A stretch of 5,056 bases of DNA, taken from the NCBI GenBank assembly GCA_913030785.1, contig CAJWER010000224.1, positions 1 to 5,056 of the forward strand, in the 5' to 3' direction. The translations under genes were made by a program, and so were the position numbers. Positions 1-5,056 of this stretch are shown piece after piece (position 1 is the first letter of the stretch; each line of letters starts with the position of its first letter). This DNA comes from an uncultured Chloroflexota bacterium. Its GTDB lineage: Bacteria > Chloroflexota > Dehalococcoidia > Lucifugimonadales > CAJWER01. Below the pieces are notes generated by a model that did no database searches, was not told the DNA's origin, and was given only the letters and a program-made list of their open reading frames with translations.

Positions 1-2
1 TC

Positions 3-557
3 GCGGCAACGAAGCGTTCCCTTGAGGGCGCAGACGTGTTGATGCTGCAGCTCGAAATACCCTATGTGGTGTCGCTGGCCGCTGCCAGGGAGGCGAAGAA
101 GCTCGGGGTAACGGTGATGTGGGACCCTGCACCTGCTAGCGCGGGGTTTCCGCTGGAGTCGTTCGAGGTCCTGGACGTGGTGACGCCGAACCAGACCGAG
201 GCAGAGGCCCTCACGGGCATCGCCGTCACCGACATCCGATCCGCAAAGTCGGCTGCCGAAGAGTTACACAGAATGGGCGCGCCCACGGCGGTCGTGAAGC
301 TAGGTGAAGACGGCGTCTACTACTCTGGTGCGGACGGCAATGGGCATGTTGGCTCCCACGATGTGGAGCAGTTGGATACAGTGGCCGCAGGCGATGCATT
401 CGGCGGCGCGTTTGCCGTGGCGCTGGGCGAGGGCCGTGGCATCGAGACGGCTGTACGCGCGGGCGCAGCAGCCGGCGCGCTGGCCGTCACGAGGCGCGGC
501 GCTCAAGAGGCGATGCCGTCACGGGACGAGGTCGAAAAGCTGATGTCCGGCAGCTAG
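3..557 (+). CDS. rbsK: Ribokinase, PfkB-family carbohydrate kinase (5'-truncated by window edge)
   Basis: This cytosolic kinase would phosphorylate D-ribose at O5 with ATP, giving ribose 5-phosphate. Only the C-terminal 184 residues are present. Family members are about 300 residues, so roughly 120 N-terminal residues lie before the window, and the frame is open to base 3. Visible family motifs, in order, are Q-L-E-I-P (48-62), D-P-A-P-A (123-137, matching the N-P-A-P segment of ribokinases), T-P-N-Q-T-E-A-E (183-206), the L-G-E-D-G-V nucleotide-site strand near 300-317, and the PfkB signature D-T-V-A-A-G-D-A-F (375-401), whose Asp codon at 393-395 is the expected catalytic base. The G-A-Q segment near the C-terminus also fits ribokinase. 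The gene ends with TAG and converges on the lipoprotein gene. PfkB enzymes are hard to split by substrate, so another sugar or nucleoside is possible. The family call is firm and the ribose call is likely. Confidence 0.9.
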   Translation, partial: AATKRSLEGADVLMLQLEIPYVVSLAAAREAKKLGVTVMWDPAPASAGFPLESFEVLDVVTPNQTEAEALTGIAVTDIRSAKSAAEELHRMGAPTAVVKLGEDGVYYSGADGNGHVGSHDVEQLDTVAAGDAFGGAFAVALGEGRGIETAVRAGAAAGALAVTRRGAQEAMPSRDEVEKLMSGS

Positions 558-596
558 CACCTCCCCCTTACAGGCAGACGCGACGCAGGCGATACG

Positions 597-619
597 ACTA
601 GGCATCTTACGCGCCTAGT
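597..619. terminator. Short inverted repeat in convergent gap, possible weak terminator
   Basis: A perfect 7-bp inverted repeat, ACTAGGC (597-603) and GCCTAGT (613-619), encloses a 9-nt loop. It lies 39 bp after the ribokinase stop and 4 bp beyond the lipoprotein stop, where a shared bidirectional terminator would be expected. Neither side has a run of T, so intrinsic termination would be weak. The placement is suggestive only. Confidence 0.3.
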
Positions 620-623
620 TGCC

Positions 624-1226
624 CTATCCACCACCGCCGCCAGAGTTGCCGCCACCACCACCGGAATTACCGCCGCCGCCGGTGCTAGCTCCACCGCCGG
701 CGTTGCCACCGCTACCTTTGTCCGATCCACCGTCCGAACTGCCCGAACCTCCTCCCTGGCCGCCGCCACCGGTCTGGCCTTTGCCACGCTGTTCACGATC
801 TGAACGATCAGGCGCCTTTCGCTCGTTTACGGGCTTGTCGTTGATCTCCTTGCGCTGGTTAGAAGCTTGATCGATATCTCTCTTGGCACTCTCGTCGGCG
901 CGGTCCAGTACCCTCTGTAGTCGCTCGGCCTCCCTCTCGGCTAAGGACTCGGAGCGGGCCTGCGTACTCTCCAGGCACTTGTCACCACGCTCTTCGAGTT
1001 GCTCGAAGATCAGGAAGATCCGCTCGTCGATCTTATCGGAGTGCTGCTTGCCAGTGACGACCACTTCGTCGCTATTCCGGCCCTTCTTGCGGGTGAGCAG
1101 GATCAGGTCGTCGCCGCTTGTGCTGCAGCCACCGTCGTCGGTGGTAGTCGCAACCTGTGGACGGCCAGTTGACGTGTGTACGGCAGTTACCGTGTGTTCG
1201 ACGGCCGCCGATGTATCCGTAGGCAC
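624..1226 (-). CDS. Putative lipoprotein with charged helical middle and Gly-rich tail (frameshifted near N-terminus)
   Basis: The function is not recognised. The open frame gives 200 residues from a GTG at 1226. The middle (about residues 60-148) is very rich in Glu, Arg, Lys, Asp and Gln and looks helical, possibly coiled coil. The last 49 residues are Gly/Ser/Asn-rich and end in two N-S-G-G-G-G-G units. The GTG is probably not the true start, because no ribosome binding site lies close to it. Reading upstream in the same frame gives F-G-V-I-L-L-A-A-C-G-G, a classic lipobox (L-A-A-C, Cys codon 1253-1251), until a TAA at 1280-1278 blocks it. The missing N-terminus lies in the next frame (see 1227-1317). 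Dropping one base near 1278 restores a lipoprotein of about 230 residues with lipidated Cys22. The protein would be membrane-anchored and extracytoplasmic. Proline-rich and serine-rich ORFs on the opposite strand here are shadows of its composition. The coding call is fairly firm and the role is unknown. Confidence 0.7.
   Translation of the reverse strand: MPTDTSAAVEHTVTAVHTSTGRPQVATTTDDGGCSTSGDDLILLTRKKGRNSDEVVVTGKQHSDKIDERIFLIFEQLEERGDKCLESTQARSESLAEREAERLQRVLDRADESAKRDIDQASNQRKEINDKPVNERKAPDRSDREQRGKGQTGGGGQGGGSGSSDGGSDKGSGGNAGGGASTGGGGNSGGGGGNSGGGGG
627..773 (-). repeat. Gly-rich low-complexity tail encoded by GGN codons
   Basis: This stretch encodes the 49 C-terminal residues of the lipoprotein, which are mostly Gly with Ser, Asn, Asp and Thr. 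The plus strand appears as CCN-rich low complexity. The last two units are both N-S-G-G-G-G-G, yet six of their seven codons differ synonymously. The tail runs right up to the stop codon. Such tails are usually flexible, surface-exposed linkers, and no known repeat family is recognised. Confidence 0.8.
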
Positions 1227-1317
1227 GGGAGTCTCTTCGGCCTCCCCACCGCAGGCCGCCAGCAGGATGACGCCAAATTAGGAACGCTACGAGACCAAGG
1301 ACTTTGGGTGATCTCAA
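1227..1317 (-). other. Lipoprotein signal peptide split across two frames
   Basis: A TTG at 1317-1315 begins M-R-S-P-K-V-L-G-L-V-A-F-L, a basic n-region followed by a hydrophobic core. This frame then runs into unrelated sequence. The next frame continues F-G-V-I-L-L-A-A-C-G-G-E-A-E-E-T-P-V from 1277, directly joined to the 624-1226 open frame. Skipping the A at 1278 fuses them into a textbook type II signal peptide with lipobox L-A-A-C. A GGGAG (1332-1328) lies 10 nt upstream of the TTG and could be its ribosome binding site. No ATG is available as an alternative. The split is either a sequencing or assembly error or a real inactivating indel. No long homopolymer is present that would favour slippage. 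Confidence 0.7.
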
Positions 1318-1399
1318 TGCTCACTTGCTCCCTATACGCCTGAGGGGGGTTGGCAAGGTGAGGTCAACGACGCCCCGTTATCGCACCTCCTATCTATGT

Positions 1400-1438
1400 G
1401 TACCGGTACGCGAACCGAAAGCCAATGGTACCTTTGGC
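1400..1438. promoter_or_regulatory. Two palindromes upstream of the LarA-like gene, candidate operator sites
   Basis: GTACCGGTAC (1400-1409) is a perfect 10-bp palindrome. GCCAATGGTACCTTTGGC (1421-1438) is an 18-bp palindrome with one mismatched symmetric pair. Their centres are 25 bp apart and they share the core GGTAC. The larger one ends 32 bp before the TATAAT box of the downstream gene, so it lies around -45 to -62 from the expected transcript start, a usual place for an activator. They sit in the divergent spacer with the lipoprotein gene, so either gene could be the target. Binding is inferred only from symmetry and position. Confidence 0.35.
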
Positions 1439-1470
1439 CCAATAGCGCATGGCACCAGCCCTTTGTCCTG

Positions 1471-1476
1471 TATAAT
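1471..1476 (+). promoter_or_regulatory. -10 box of the LarA-like gene
   Basis: A perfect TATAAT ends 9 bp before the ATG at 1486. The expected transcript start (about 1482-1485) would leave a leader of at most a few bases, and no Shine-Dalgarno sequence lies between. No good -35 element is seen at the usual distance. This box is the main reason for choosing the ATG at 1486 over the in-frame ATG at 1396, which would put the promoter inside the gene. Confidence 0.65.
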
Positions 1477-1485
1477 GCCGACAAC

Positions 1486-2922
1486 ATGACTGCCACACGT
1501 ACGGAAAACGTCGCATACGGAGACTGGTACCTCCCGGTGCAGGTCCCGGAGCAGACCCGGACGGTGGTCGCGAAGCCGCCGATGAATGCGGTGCCGGACA
1601 TTGCACAGGCCGTCCGCGATACCATCGCGGCACCTATCGCCCATGAGCCCTTGCATAAGCTGGTGGGCCCTCGCGCCAAAGTGACCATCGCCTTCGACGA
1701 CGCCAGCGGGTCGTACTTTCAGACGAAGCGAGAGGATATGCGGCAGGTGGCCATAGAGGTCATCGTAGAAGAGCTTCGGAAGGCGGGCGTTGCACTGGGA
1801 GACATCACGCTGCTCTGCGCCCAGGGGCTGCACCGCAAGCTGAGCCGCACGGAGATGGAGACTTTTCTGGGCCGGAAGCTGGTACTGCAGTTCGGCTACA
1901 ACCAGCTCTACTGCCACGATGCGGAGGATCCGGAGCAGCTGGTTCACCTGGGTTACACCGACCGGGGCTTCGACGTAGAGGTCAATCGCGCGGTTGTCGA
2001 TTCCGACCTGTTCATTTATCTCAATACGATGTGGGCACCCTTCAACGGGGGCTGGAAGTCGACCGCTGTGGGCCTTGGCACGTTCCGCAGCATCCGACAC
2101 CACCATCGCCCTTGGCCATCGGCGTCGGGCCAGTCGGTCGACGACCCCAAAAGTTCGTCCTTCAAAAAGCTGGTGTGGGAACAGGGCGCCCTAATACAGG
2201 CCGCGCTGGAGAAGAAGGGGCGCAGGGTATTCACCGTCGAGAGCGTTTATGACAACGCGCATCCAAACAAGGATCTGATCGCGGTGTTTGCCGGGCACCC
2301 CACGGAGGTACACCCTCGCACGCTGGCGGCCATCGAGGAGCAGCTCGTCGTGGATGTACAGGGGCAGGCAGACATACTCGTCGCTGGGATTTCGGACGCG
2401 GAGTGCTATTCGAAATTTTCCCAGATCAACCCGATCCTGGTCGCAAACTCCGCGATGGCTACCACAGTGATGCAGTTTCAGGGCATGCCGCTGGTGCGGA
2501 AGGGCGGCATCGCCATCCTTGCTCACCCCTTTGAGGCGAAGTTCGACGAGCGTCGGTTTGCCCCATATATCGAGTTTTATGAGCGGTTGCTGGCGCAGGA
2601 GCGCGACGCCTACTGGCTGTGGGAGAACCACGTCGAGGATTTTGCCCACCGACCAGATTACGTCTACGGCTACAGGCGCGCCAATGCGTACCACGGCTCC
2701 CACCCGTTTTTCATGTGGGACAGCACTGCGGTACCCAGACAGTATTTGTCAGGCATCTACTTTGCAGGTGTGAGGGACTTCGATGCGGTGAAACGGTGCG
2801 GATTCACGCCCTTCGCTACGGTGGAAGAGGCGCTGGATGCAGCTCAGGGGGAATTGGGGCGCGACTCAGAGATTACGCTGATGCAGCGACCACCGCAGTT
2901 CATACCGAGGGTGAGCGCCTAG
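1486..2922 (+). CDS. LarA-like protein, lactate racemase / nickel-pincer domain superfamily (DUF2088 type)
   Basis: The protein has 478 residues from the chosen ATG. The family uses a nickel-pincer nucleotide cofactor to interconvert 2-hydroxy acids such as D- and L-lactate. The N-terminal region (about 10-130) follows the LarA pattern: Y-G-D-W-Y-L-P-V, then A-P-I-A-H-E-P-L, then a V-T-I-A-F-D-D strand and the L-L-C-A-Q-G-L-H-R motif with His116. N-G-G-W-K-S follows, where Lys191 matches the LarA lysine that binds the cofactor covalently (K184). His207, the last of H-H-H, is exactly 16 residues further, as is the nickel-binding His200 of LarA. Two expected residues are missing: the second catalytic His (LarA H174) is Thr181, and the D-H-T-R-P motif reads D-D-A-S-G-S. 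The reference numbering is from memory. Length is near but above LarA (about 425). No larB, larC or larE genes are in the window. An in-frame extension to 1396 would add 30 atypical residues. Substrate is unknown, and plain lactate racemase activity is doubtful. Confidence 0.85.
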   Translation: MTATRTENVAYGDWYLPVQVPEQTRTVVAKPPMNAVPDIAQAVRDTIAAPIAHEPLHKLVGPRAKVTIAFDDASGSYFQTKREDMRQVAIEVIVEELRKAGVALGDITLLCAQGLHRKLSRTEMETFLGRKLVLQFGYNQLYCHDAEDPEQLVHLGYTDRGFDVEVNRAVVDSDLFIYLNTMWAPFNGGWKSTAVGLGTFRSIRHHHRPWPSASGQSVDDPKSSSFKKLVWEQGALIQAALEKKGRRVFTVESVYDNAHPNKDLIAVFAGHPTEVHPRTLAAIEEQLVVDVQGQADILVAGISDAECYSKFSQINPILVANSAMATTVMQFQGMPLVRKGGIAILAHPFEAKFDERRFAPYIEFYERLLAQERDAYWLWENHVEDFAHRPDYVYGYRRANAYHGSHPFFMWDSTAVPRQYLSGIYFAGVRDFDAVKRCGFTPFATVEEALDAAQGELGRDSEITLMQRPPQFIPRVSA

Positions 2923-2975
2923 GGGCACTGGATGGTTGACGAAGGGTTGCACAACTCTAGGTCATATTCGTCTTC

Positions 2976-2998
2976 AGGGTTCCGAGGAATCCCTTTTT
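2976..2998 (+). terminator. Rho-independent terminator of the LarA-like gene
   Basis: The hairpin AGGGTTC / GAA(T)CCCT closes a C-G-A-G tetraloop and has one bulged T at 2990. It is followed at once by a run of five T (2994-2998). It begins 53 bp after the TAG at 2920-2922. In the opposite direction the stem is not followed by T, so it should serve the plus-strand gene only. It also shields the convergent minus-strand gene ending at 3026. Confidence 0.7.
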
Positions 2999-3025
2999 CA
3001 CCCTGCGGTGGCGGGGACGAAGTGG

Positions 3026-3796
3026 CTACTCTTGGTGTTCCGAGCCCAAGAGTTTCAACTCCTCCTCGATCTGGGCAAGGCCGGAGTAGTCCTCCTGGAC
3101 CAGGTGGAAGCAGCGTTTGAGGTAGAGGTCGGCAAGGCGGGCGCTGAGGCTGTCGGTAGATTTTACGGCCCGAATCAGCTGGGGGACGTAGTGGTTTTCA
3201 GGCAGGTGACCTGCGAGGAGGCGCATCTCCTCCTCGGCCTCTCTTATCTGAGATTCGTCAGCACCCTCGACGGCAAATTTTAGCGTACCGACGAGCTTGG
3301 CCAACTCCCCTAACTTGTCGACGCCGCTCATCAGCCCGTATAGAACCTCGTTGATACCCAGATCGGCGTCGACTTCATCGGCATCGGGCTCGATTTCCTC
3401 GTCGTCCATAATTAAGCCGACGATCTCTCCGTAGATACCCGAATACCACTCGACGGCTTCGCTAATGGCCATCATCGCCGCCGGGACGTCAGTGGGGTCG
3501 ATGGAGCCCGAGGACAGGATGTCATCGTCTCGGGCTGCAGCCAGGCTCTCCAGATCATCGTAGCTGCCTAGCCTTTCCGGTGCAGGTGGGAAAGCGAAGG
3601 CGGACAGGTCCTTAGGTCCCATGTGAGCGACCTGGTCGATCAGAAACGGGGGCACGTACTTGCTCACGTCGACGGATACCGGGAGTATGACTACATACGT
3701 CACCCATATCTCGGCGGTGTCGACATTGCTCCTGAAATACAGGAGGGCGTGACCTTTGGGCTGCTCGGCGCTACCCCTGTCGAAGACAACATTCAT
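3026..3796 (-). CDS. Uncharacterised 256-residue acidic cytosolic protein
   Basis: I do not recognise this protein. The N-terminal third (1-50) looks beta-rich, with hydrophobic strands such as H-A-L-L-Y-F and W-V-T-Y-V-V-I-L-P-V, then a short Pro-rich linker (69-74). The rest looks helical: about 104-130, then a strongly acidic stretch (131-146), then several amphipathic helices to the end, rich in Glu, Leu and Ala. No signal peptide or convincing membrane span is seen, so it is probably soluble and cytosolic. The ATG is the only start available, because an in-frame TAG lies at 3817-3815. GAGGAG at 3815-3810 lies 13 nt upstream, a somewhat long spacing, and a TATAAT lies at 3838-3833. It is transcribed away from pyrD and converges on the LarA-like gene. 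ORFs on the plus strand across its 3' half are shadows. The N-terminal strands could be a small protein-interaction domain, but I assign no function. Confidence 0.75.
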   Translation of the reverse strand: MNVVFDRGSAEQPKGHALLYFRSNVDTAEIWVTYVVILPVSVDVSKYVPPFLIDQVAHMGPKDLSAFAFPPAPERLGSYDDLESLAAARDDDILSSGSIDPTDVPAAMMAISEAVEWYSGIYGEIVGLIMDDEEIEPDADEVDADLGINEVLYGLMSGVDKLGELAKLVGTLKFAVEGADESQIREAEEEMRLLAGHLPENHYVPQLIRAVKSTDSLSARLADLYLKRCFHLVQEDYSGLAQIEEELKLLGSEHQE

Positions 3797-3809
3797 CTCT
3801 TGCCAGATG

Positions 3810-3815
3810 CTCCTC
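3810..3815 (-). promoter_or_regulatory. Ribosome binding site of the hypothetical gene
   Basis: Read on the minus strand, GAGGAG matches the anti-Shine-Dalgarno core and sits 13 nt before the ATG at 3796. The spacing is longer than the usual 5-9 nt, but no other start lies in frame between them. Confidence 0.5.
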
Positions 3816-3832
3816 TAATGGACCGTCTGGTC

Positions 3833-3838
3833 ATTATA
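3833..3838 (-). promoter_or_regulatory. -10 box of the hypothetical gene
   Basis: A perfect TATAAT reads on the minus strand from 3838 to 3833. The expected transcript start near 3826 leaves a leader of about 30 nt containing the GAGGAG site. A weak -35 candidate, TTGATC (3863-3858), lies 19 bp upstream. The spacer contains the 8-bp palindrome CGCTAGCG (3839-3846). Confidence 0.6.
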
Positions 3839-3871
3839 CGCTAGCGGCGGCATAGAAGATCAAACACCCGT

Positions 3872-3897
3872 AGTCGACGGATCTATCTTCGGCGACT
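3872..3897. promoter_or_regulatory. Imperfect inverted repeat beside the pyrD -10, candidate operator
   Basis: AGTCGACG (3872-3879) and CGGCGACT (3890-3897) form 8-bp arms with one mismatch, separated by 10 bp. The repeat covers the -35 and spacer region of the pyrD promoter, a usual position for a repressor site. It lies farther from the opposite-facing promoter. No regulator is recognised, and the call rests on symmetry and position alone. Confidence 0.3.
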
Positions 3898-3905
3898 GAT
3901 ATAAT
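3897..3905 (+). promoter_or_regulatory. Extended -10 promoter of pyrD
   Basis: TGATATAAT is a perfect extended -10 element (TGn followed by TATAAT at 3900-3905). Extended -10 promoters can work with a poor -35, and none is clear here. The expected start near 3912 leaves a leader of about 17 nt. Within it, AGGA (3919-3922) lies 6 nt before the ATG and is the best ribosome binding site. The stronger GGAGG at 3908-3912 is 16 nt away and would be mostly upstream of the transcript. Confidence 0.65.
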
Positions 3906-3928
3906 CCGGAGGCAAGCTAGGACCATAC

Positions 3929-4951
3929 ATGTACAGACACCTTCTCCGACCAATGTTATTCATGTTGCCTCCTGAGGCGGCCCAGAAAATCGCAGATGCA
4001 TTTCTGCGACCTGTCGCTCCGTGGCGGGCCTTGTCCCCCCTGCTGAGGGTCGACGATCCGAGGCTCGAGGTAGACTGGTGCGGCATGCGGCTGAAGAGCC
4101 CGTTGGGGCTCGCAGCCGGCTTCGACAAGGACTGCCGGGCGCTTGGGTCGCTGTCGCGGTGGGGCTTCGGATATCTGGTCGGGGGCACGGTGACCGAGCA
4201 GCCTCGCCCAGGAAACCCGAAACCTCGTCTGCTCCGCTATCCGAAGCGCGAGTCACTCATGAACGCCCTCGGATTCCCCGGCCAGGGTCTTGAGGCCGCG
4301 GCGCGTCGGCTGGAAAAGGCGGGTCCCGCGACGGCGGGCTCGCCAGTCATAGTGTCGATAGCTGGCACGACGGTCGAAGAGGTTGTGGCGTGCCACCGAC
4401 GCCTGGAGCCGCTGGTAGACGCCATCGAAGTGAATATCAGCTCGCCCAACACGGCCGGTCTCCGGGTGTTCCATGAGCCCAACGCGCTCTCTGATCTCGT
4501 CCGGCGCGTGAGTGATGGCCGAAGCAAGCCCCTGATGGTGAAGTTGCCGCCATACCCCGCGTCCGGGGCTGGTGGAGACGATGCAATTGAGCATGTGCTG
4601 TCTCTGGCGCGAGCATGTGTAAACGCAGGGGTGGACGCATTGACCGTGGCTAACTCCAGGCCGACTGAGGACGCTGGCCTGGCCATGGGTAGTGGTGGGC
4701 TCAGTGGCCGTGCCGTTTTTCCAGATATGGTGCGGATGGTGCGGGATGTCCGTCGGGAGATCGGGCCCAGTGTGGCCATCAACGCCTGCGGGGGGATATT
4801 TTCAGGTGAAGACGCGTGGGAGGCTCTACGGGCCGGAGCCACGACAGTTCAGATGTACACGGCACTGATCTACCGGGGCCCGACGACCCCACGCAAGGTC
4901 AACCGCAAGCTGTTGGAGTTGATCACGGACGAAGATGCAGGCGGCGCGTAA
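3929..4951 (+). CDS. pyrD: Dihydroorotate dehydrogenase, class 2 (quinone) type
   Basis: This FMN enzyme oxidises dihydroorotate to orotate, the fourth step of de novo UMP synthesis. Class 2 enzymes sit on the inner face of the cytoplasmic membrane and pass electrons to quinone. Length (340) matches E. coli PyrD (336). Visible features are a class-2-like N-terminal helical stretch (residues 1-28), G-L-A-A-G-F-D-K-D with Lys67, G-T-V-T-E-Q-P-R-P-G-N (86-96), L-M-N-A-L-G-F with Asn112, N-I-S-S-P-N-T with Ser172 as catalytic base (class 1 has Cys here), V-K-L-P-P-Y with Lys205, A-N-S with Asn242, G-G-L-S-G-R (256-261), C-G-G-I (287-290), and V-Q-M-Y-T-A-L-I-Y-R-G-P at the FMN phosphate site. Two segments resemble class 1 instead: V-S-I-A-G-T-T-V-E-E (142-151), where class 2 usually has N-I-G-K-N-K, and V-K-L-P-P-Y. 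The ATG is placed by the AGGA site and extended -10 promoter. It stands alone rather than in a pyr operon. Confidence 0.92.
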   Translation: MYRHLLRPMLFMLPPEAAQKIADAFLRPVAPWRALSPLLRVDDPRLEVDWCGMRLKSPLGLAAGFDKDCRALGSLSRWGFGYLVGGTVTEQPRPGNPKPRLLRYPKRESLMNALGFPGQGLEAAARRLEKAGPATAGSPVIVSIAGTTVEEVVACHRRLEPLVDAIEVNISSPNTAGLRVFHEPNALSDLVRRVSDGRSKPLMVKLPPYPASGAGGDDAIEHVLSLARACVNAGVDALTVANSRPTEDAGLAMGSGGLSGRAVFPDMVRMVRDVRREIGPSVAINACGGIFSGEDAWEALRAGATTVQMYTALIYRGPTTPRKVNRKLLELITDEDAGGA

Positions 4952-5056
4952 ACGGGTGCCCCGAGTGCATCTGCAACCGATGGTTCCACAGGCTCACAAC
5001 GGGCGGACAACCCACCCCAGATCACCGTGAACGCCCTCGGCCGCTGACCCCATGCA
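4952..5056. other. Window-end stretch after pyrD with no supported feature
   Basis: No hairpin followed by T lies after the pyrD stop, and no gene is supported. An ATG at 4935 overlapping the end of pyrD opens only a 31-codon frame. One plus-strand frame stays open to the window edge but has no start, and one minus-strand frame stays open through the segment and into pyrD. None shows a ribosome binding site or a recognisable motif, so a gene continuing beyond the window cannot be judged. Confidence 0.5.

Noticed and set aside
619..870. Plus-strand proline-rich ORF opposite the Gly-rich tail
   Set aside because: It is the complement of GGN codons read as CCN. The minus frame gives a coherent lipoprotein with a charged helical region and a signal peptide, while this ORF has no start context or family resemblance.
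883..1281. Plus-strand Ser/Arg-rich 132-residue ORF
   Set aside because: It is antisense to the lipoprotein, has biased shadow composition and no ribosome binding site or motif.
1396..1485. N-terminal extension of the LarA-like protein from the upstream ATG
   Set aside because: The 30 added residues do not resemble LarA N-termini and would contain the promoter -10 box.
1390..2106. Minus-strand 238-residue ORF inside the LarA-like gene
   Set aside because: It is fully antisense to a strongly supported gene, has no family motifs, and is rich in His, Arg and Cys as expected of a shadow in high-GC DNA.
2191..2703. Minus-strand 170-residue ORF inside the LarA-like gene
   Set aside because: It is antisense to a conserved gene, with no promoter or motif evidence.
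2936..3283. Plus-strand 115-residue ORF across the 3' end of the hypothetical gene
   Set aside because: It looks somewhat protein-like, but it spans the terminator hairpin and lies antisense to a longer frame that has a TATAAT and a GAGGAG.
4237..4842. Minus-strand 201-residue ORF inside pyrD
   Set aside because: It is antisense to a well-supported dihydroorotate dehydrogenase and has Ala/Ser/Arg-rich shadow composition.
4935..5030. Small ORF overlapping the end of pyrD
   Set aside because: It has only 31 codons, with no ribosome binding site and no recognisable motif.

Overview
The window is a piece of a high-GC bacterial chromosome carrying five protein genes in alternating orientation: a ribokinase-family kinase (+, 3' part only), a lipoprotein with a glycine-rich tail (-), a LarA-like (lactate racemase superfamily) protein (+), an unrecognised 256-residue protein (-), and a quinone-type dihydroorotate dehydrogenase (+). 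I see no mobile elements, CRISPR array, rRNA or tRNA. The mix of genes, and a divergent LarA relative beside pyrD, would suit an environmental Chloroflexota-like bacterium, but this is a low-confidence inference from sequence flavour and not from a marker gene.

Region by region: positions 3-557 hold the last 184 residues of a PfkB-family sugar kinase that looks like RbsK. A 66-bp convergent gap with a short inverted repeat separates it from the lipoprotein gene on the minus strand (624-1226 as an open frame). The signal peptide of that gene lies in a different frame at 1227-1317, so the gene as printed carries a one-base frameshift. A 168-bp divergent spacer follows. It holds two palindromes and a perfect TATAAT box only 9 bp before the ATG of the LarA-like gene (1486-2922), which suggests a leaderless transcript. 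A good rho-independent terminator (2976-2998) closes that gene. The minus-strand hypothetical gene (3026-3796) and pyrD (3929-4951) diverge from a 132-bp spacer that has a TATAAT box facing each way. The last 105 bp (4952-5056) show no supported gene or terminator.

The genes do not form an operon: each has its own promoter region or orientation, and no shared pathway links them. PyrD would feed de novo pyrimidine synthesis, the kinase would feed ribose into pentose phosphate metabolism, and the LarA-like protein probably acts on a 2-hydroxy acid or related substrate.

The items most worth a second look are the split lipoprotein signal peptide, the altered active-site set of the LarA-like protein, the mixed class-1/class-2 motifs in the dihydroorotate dehydrogenase, the probable leaderless start, and the uncharacterised divergent partner of pyrD. 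I found no convincing multi-gene novel system.
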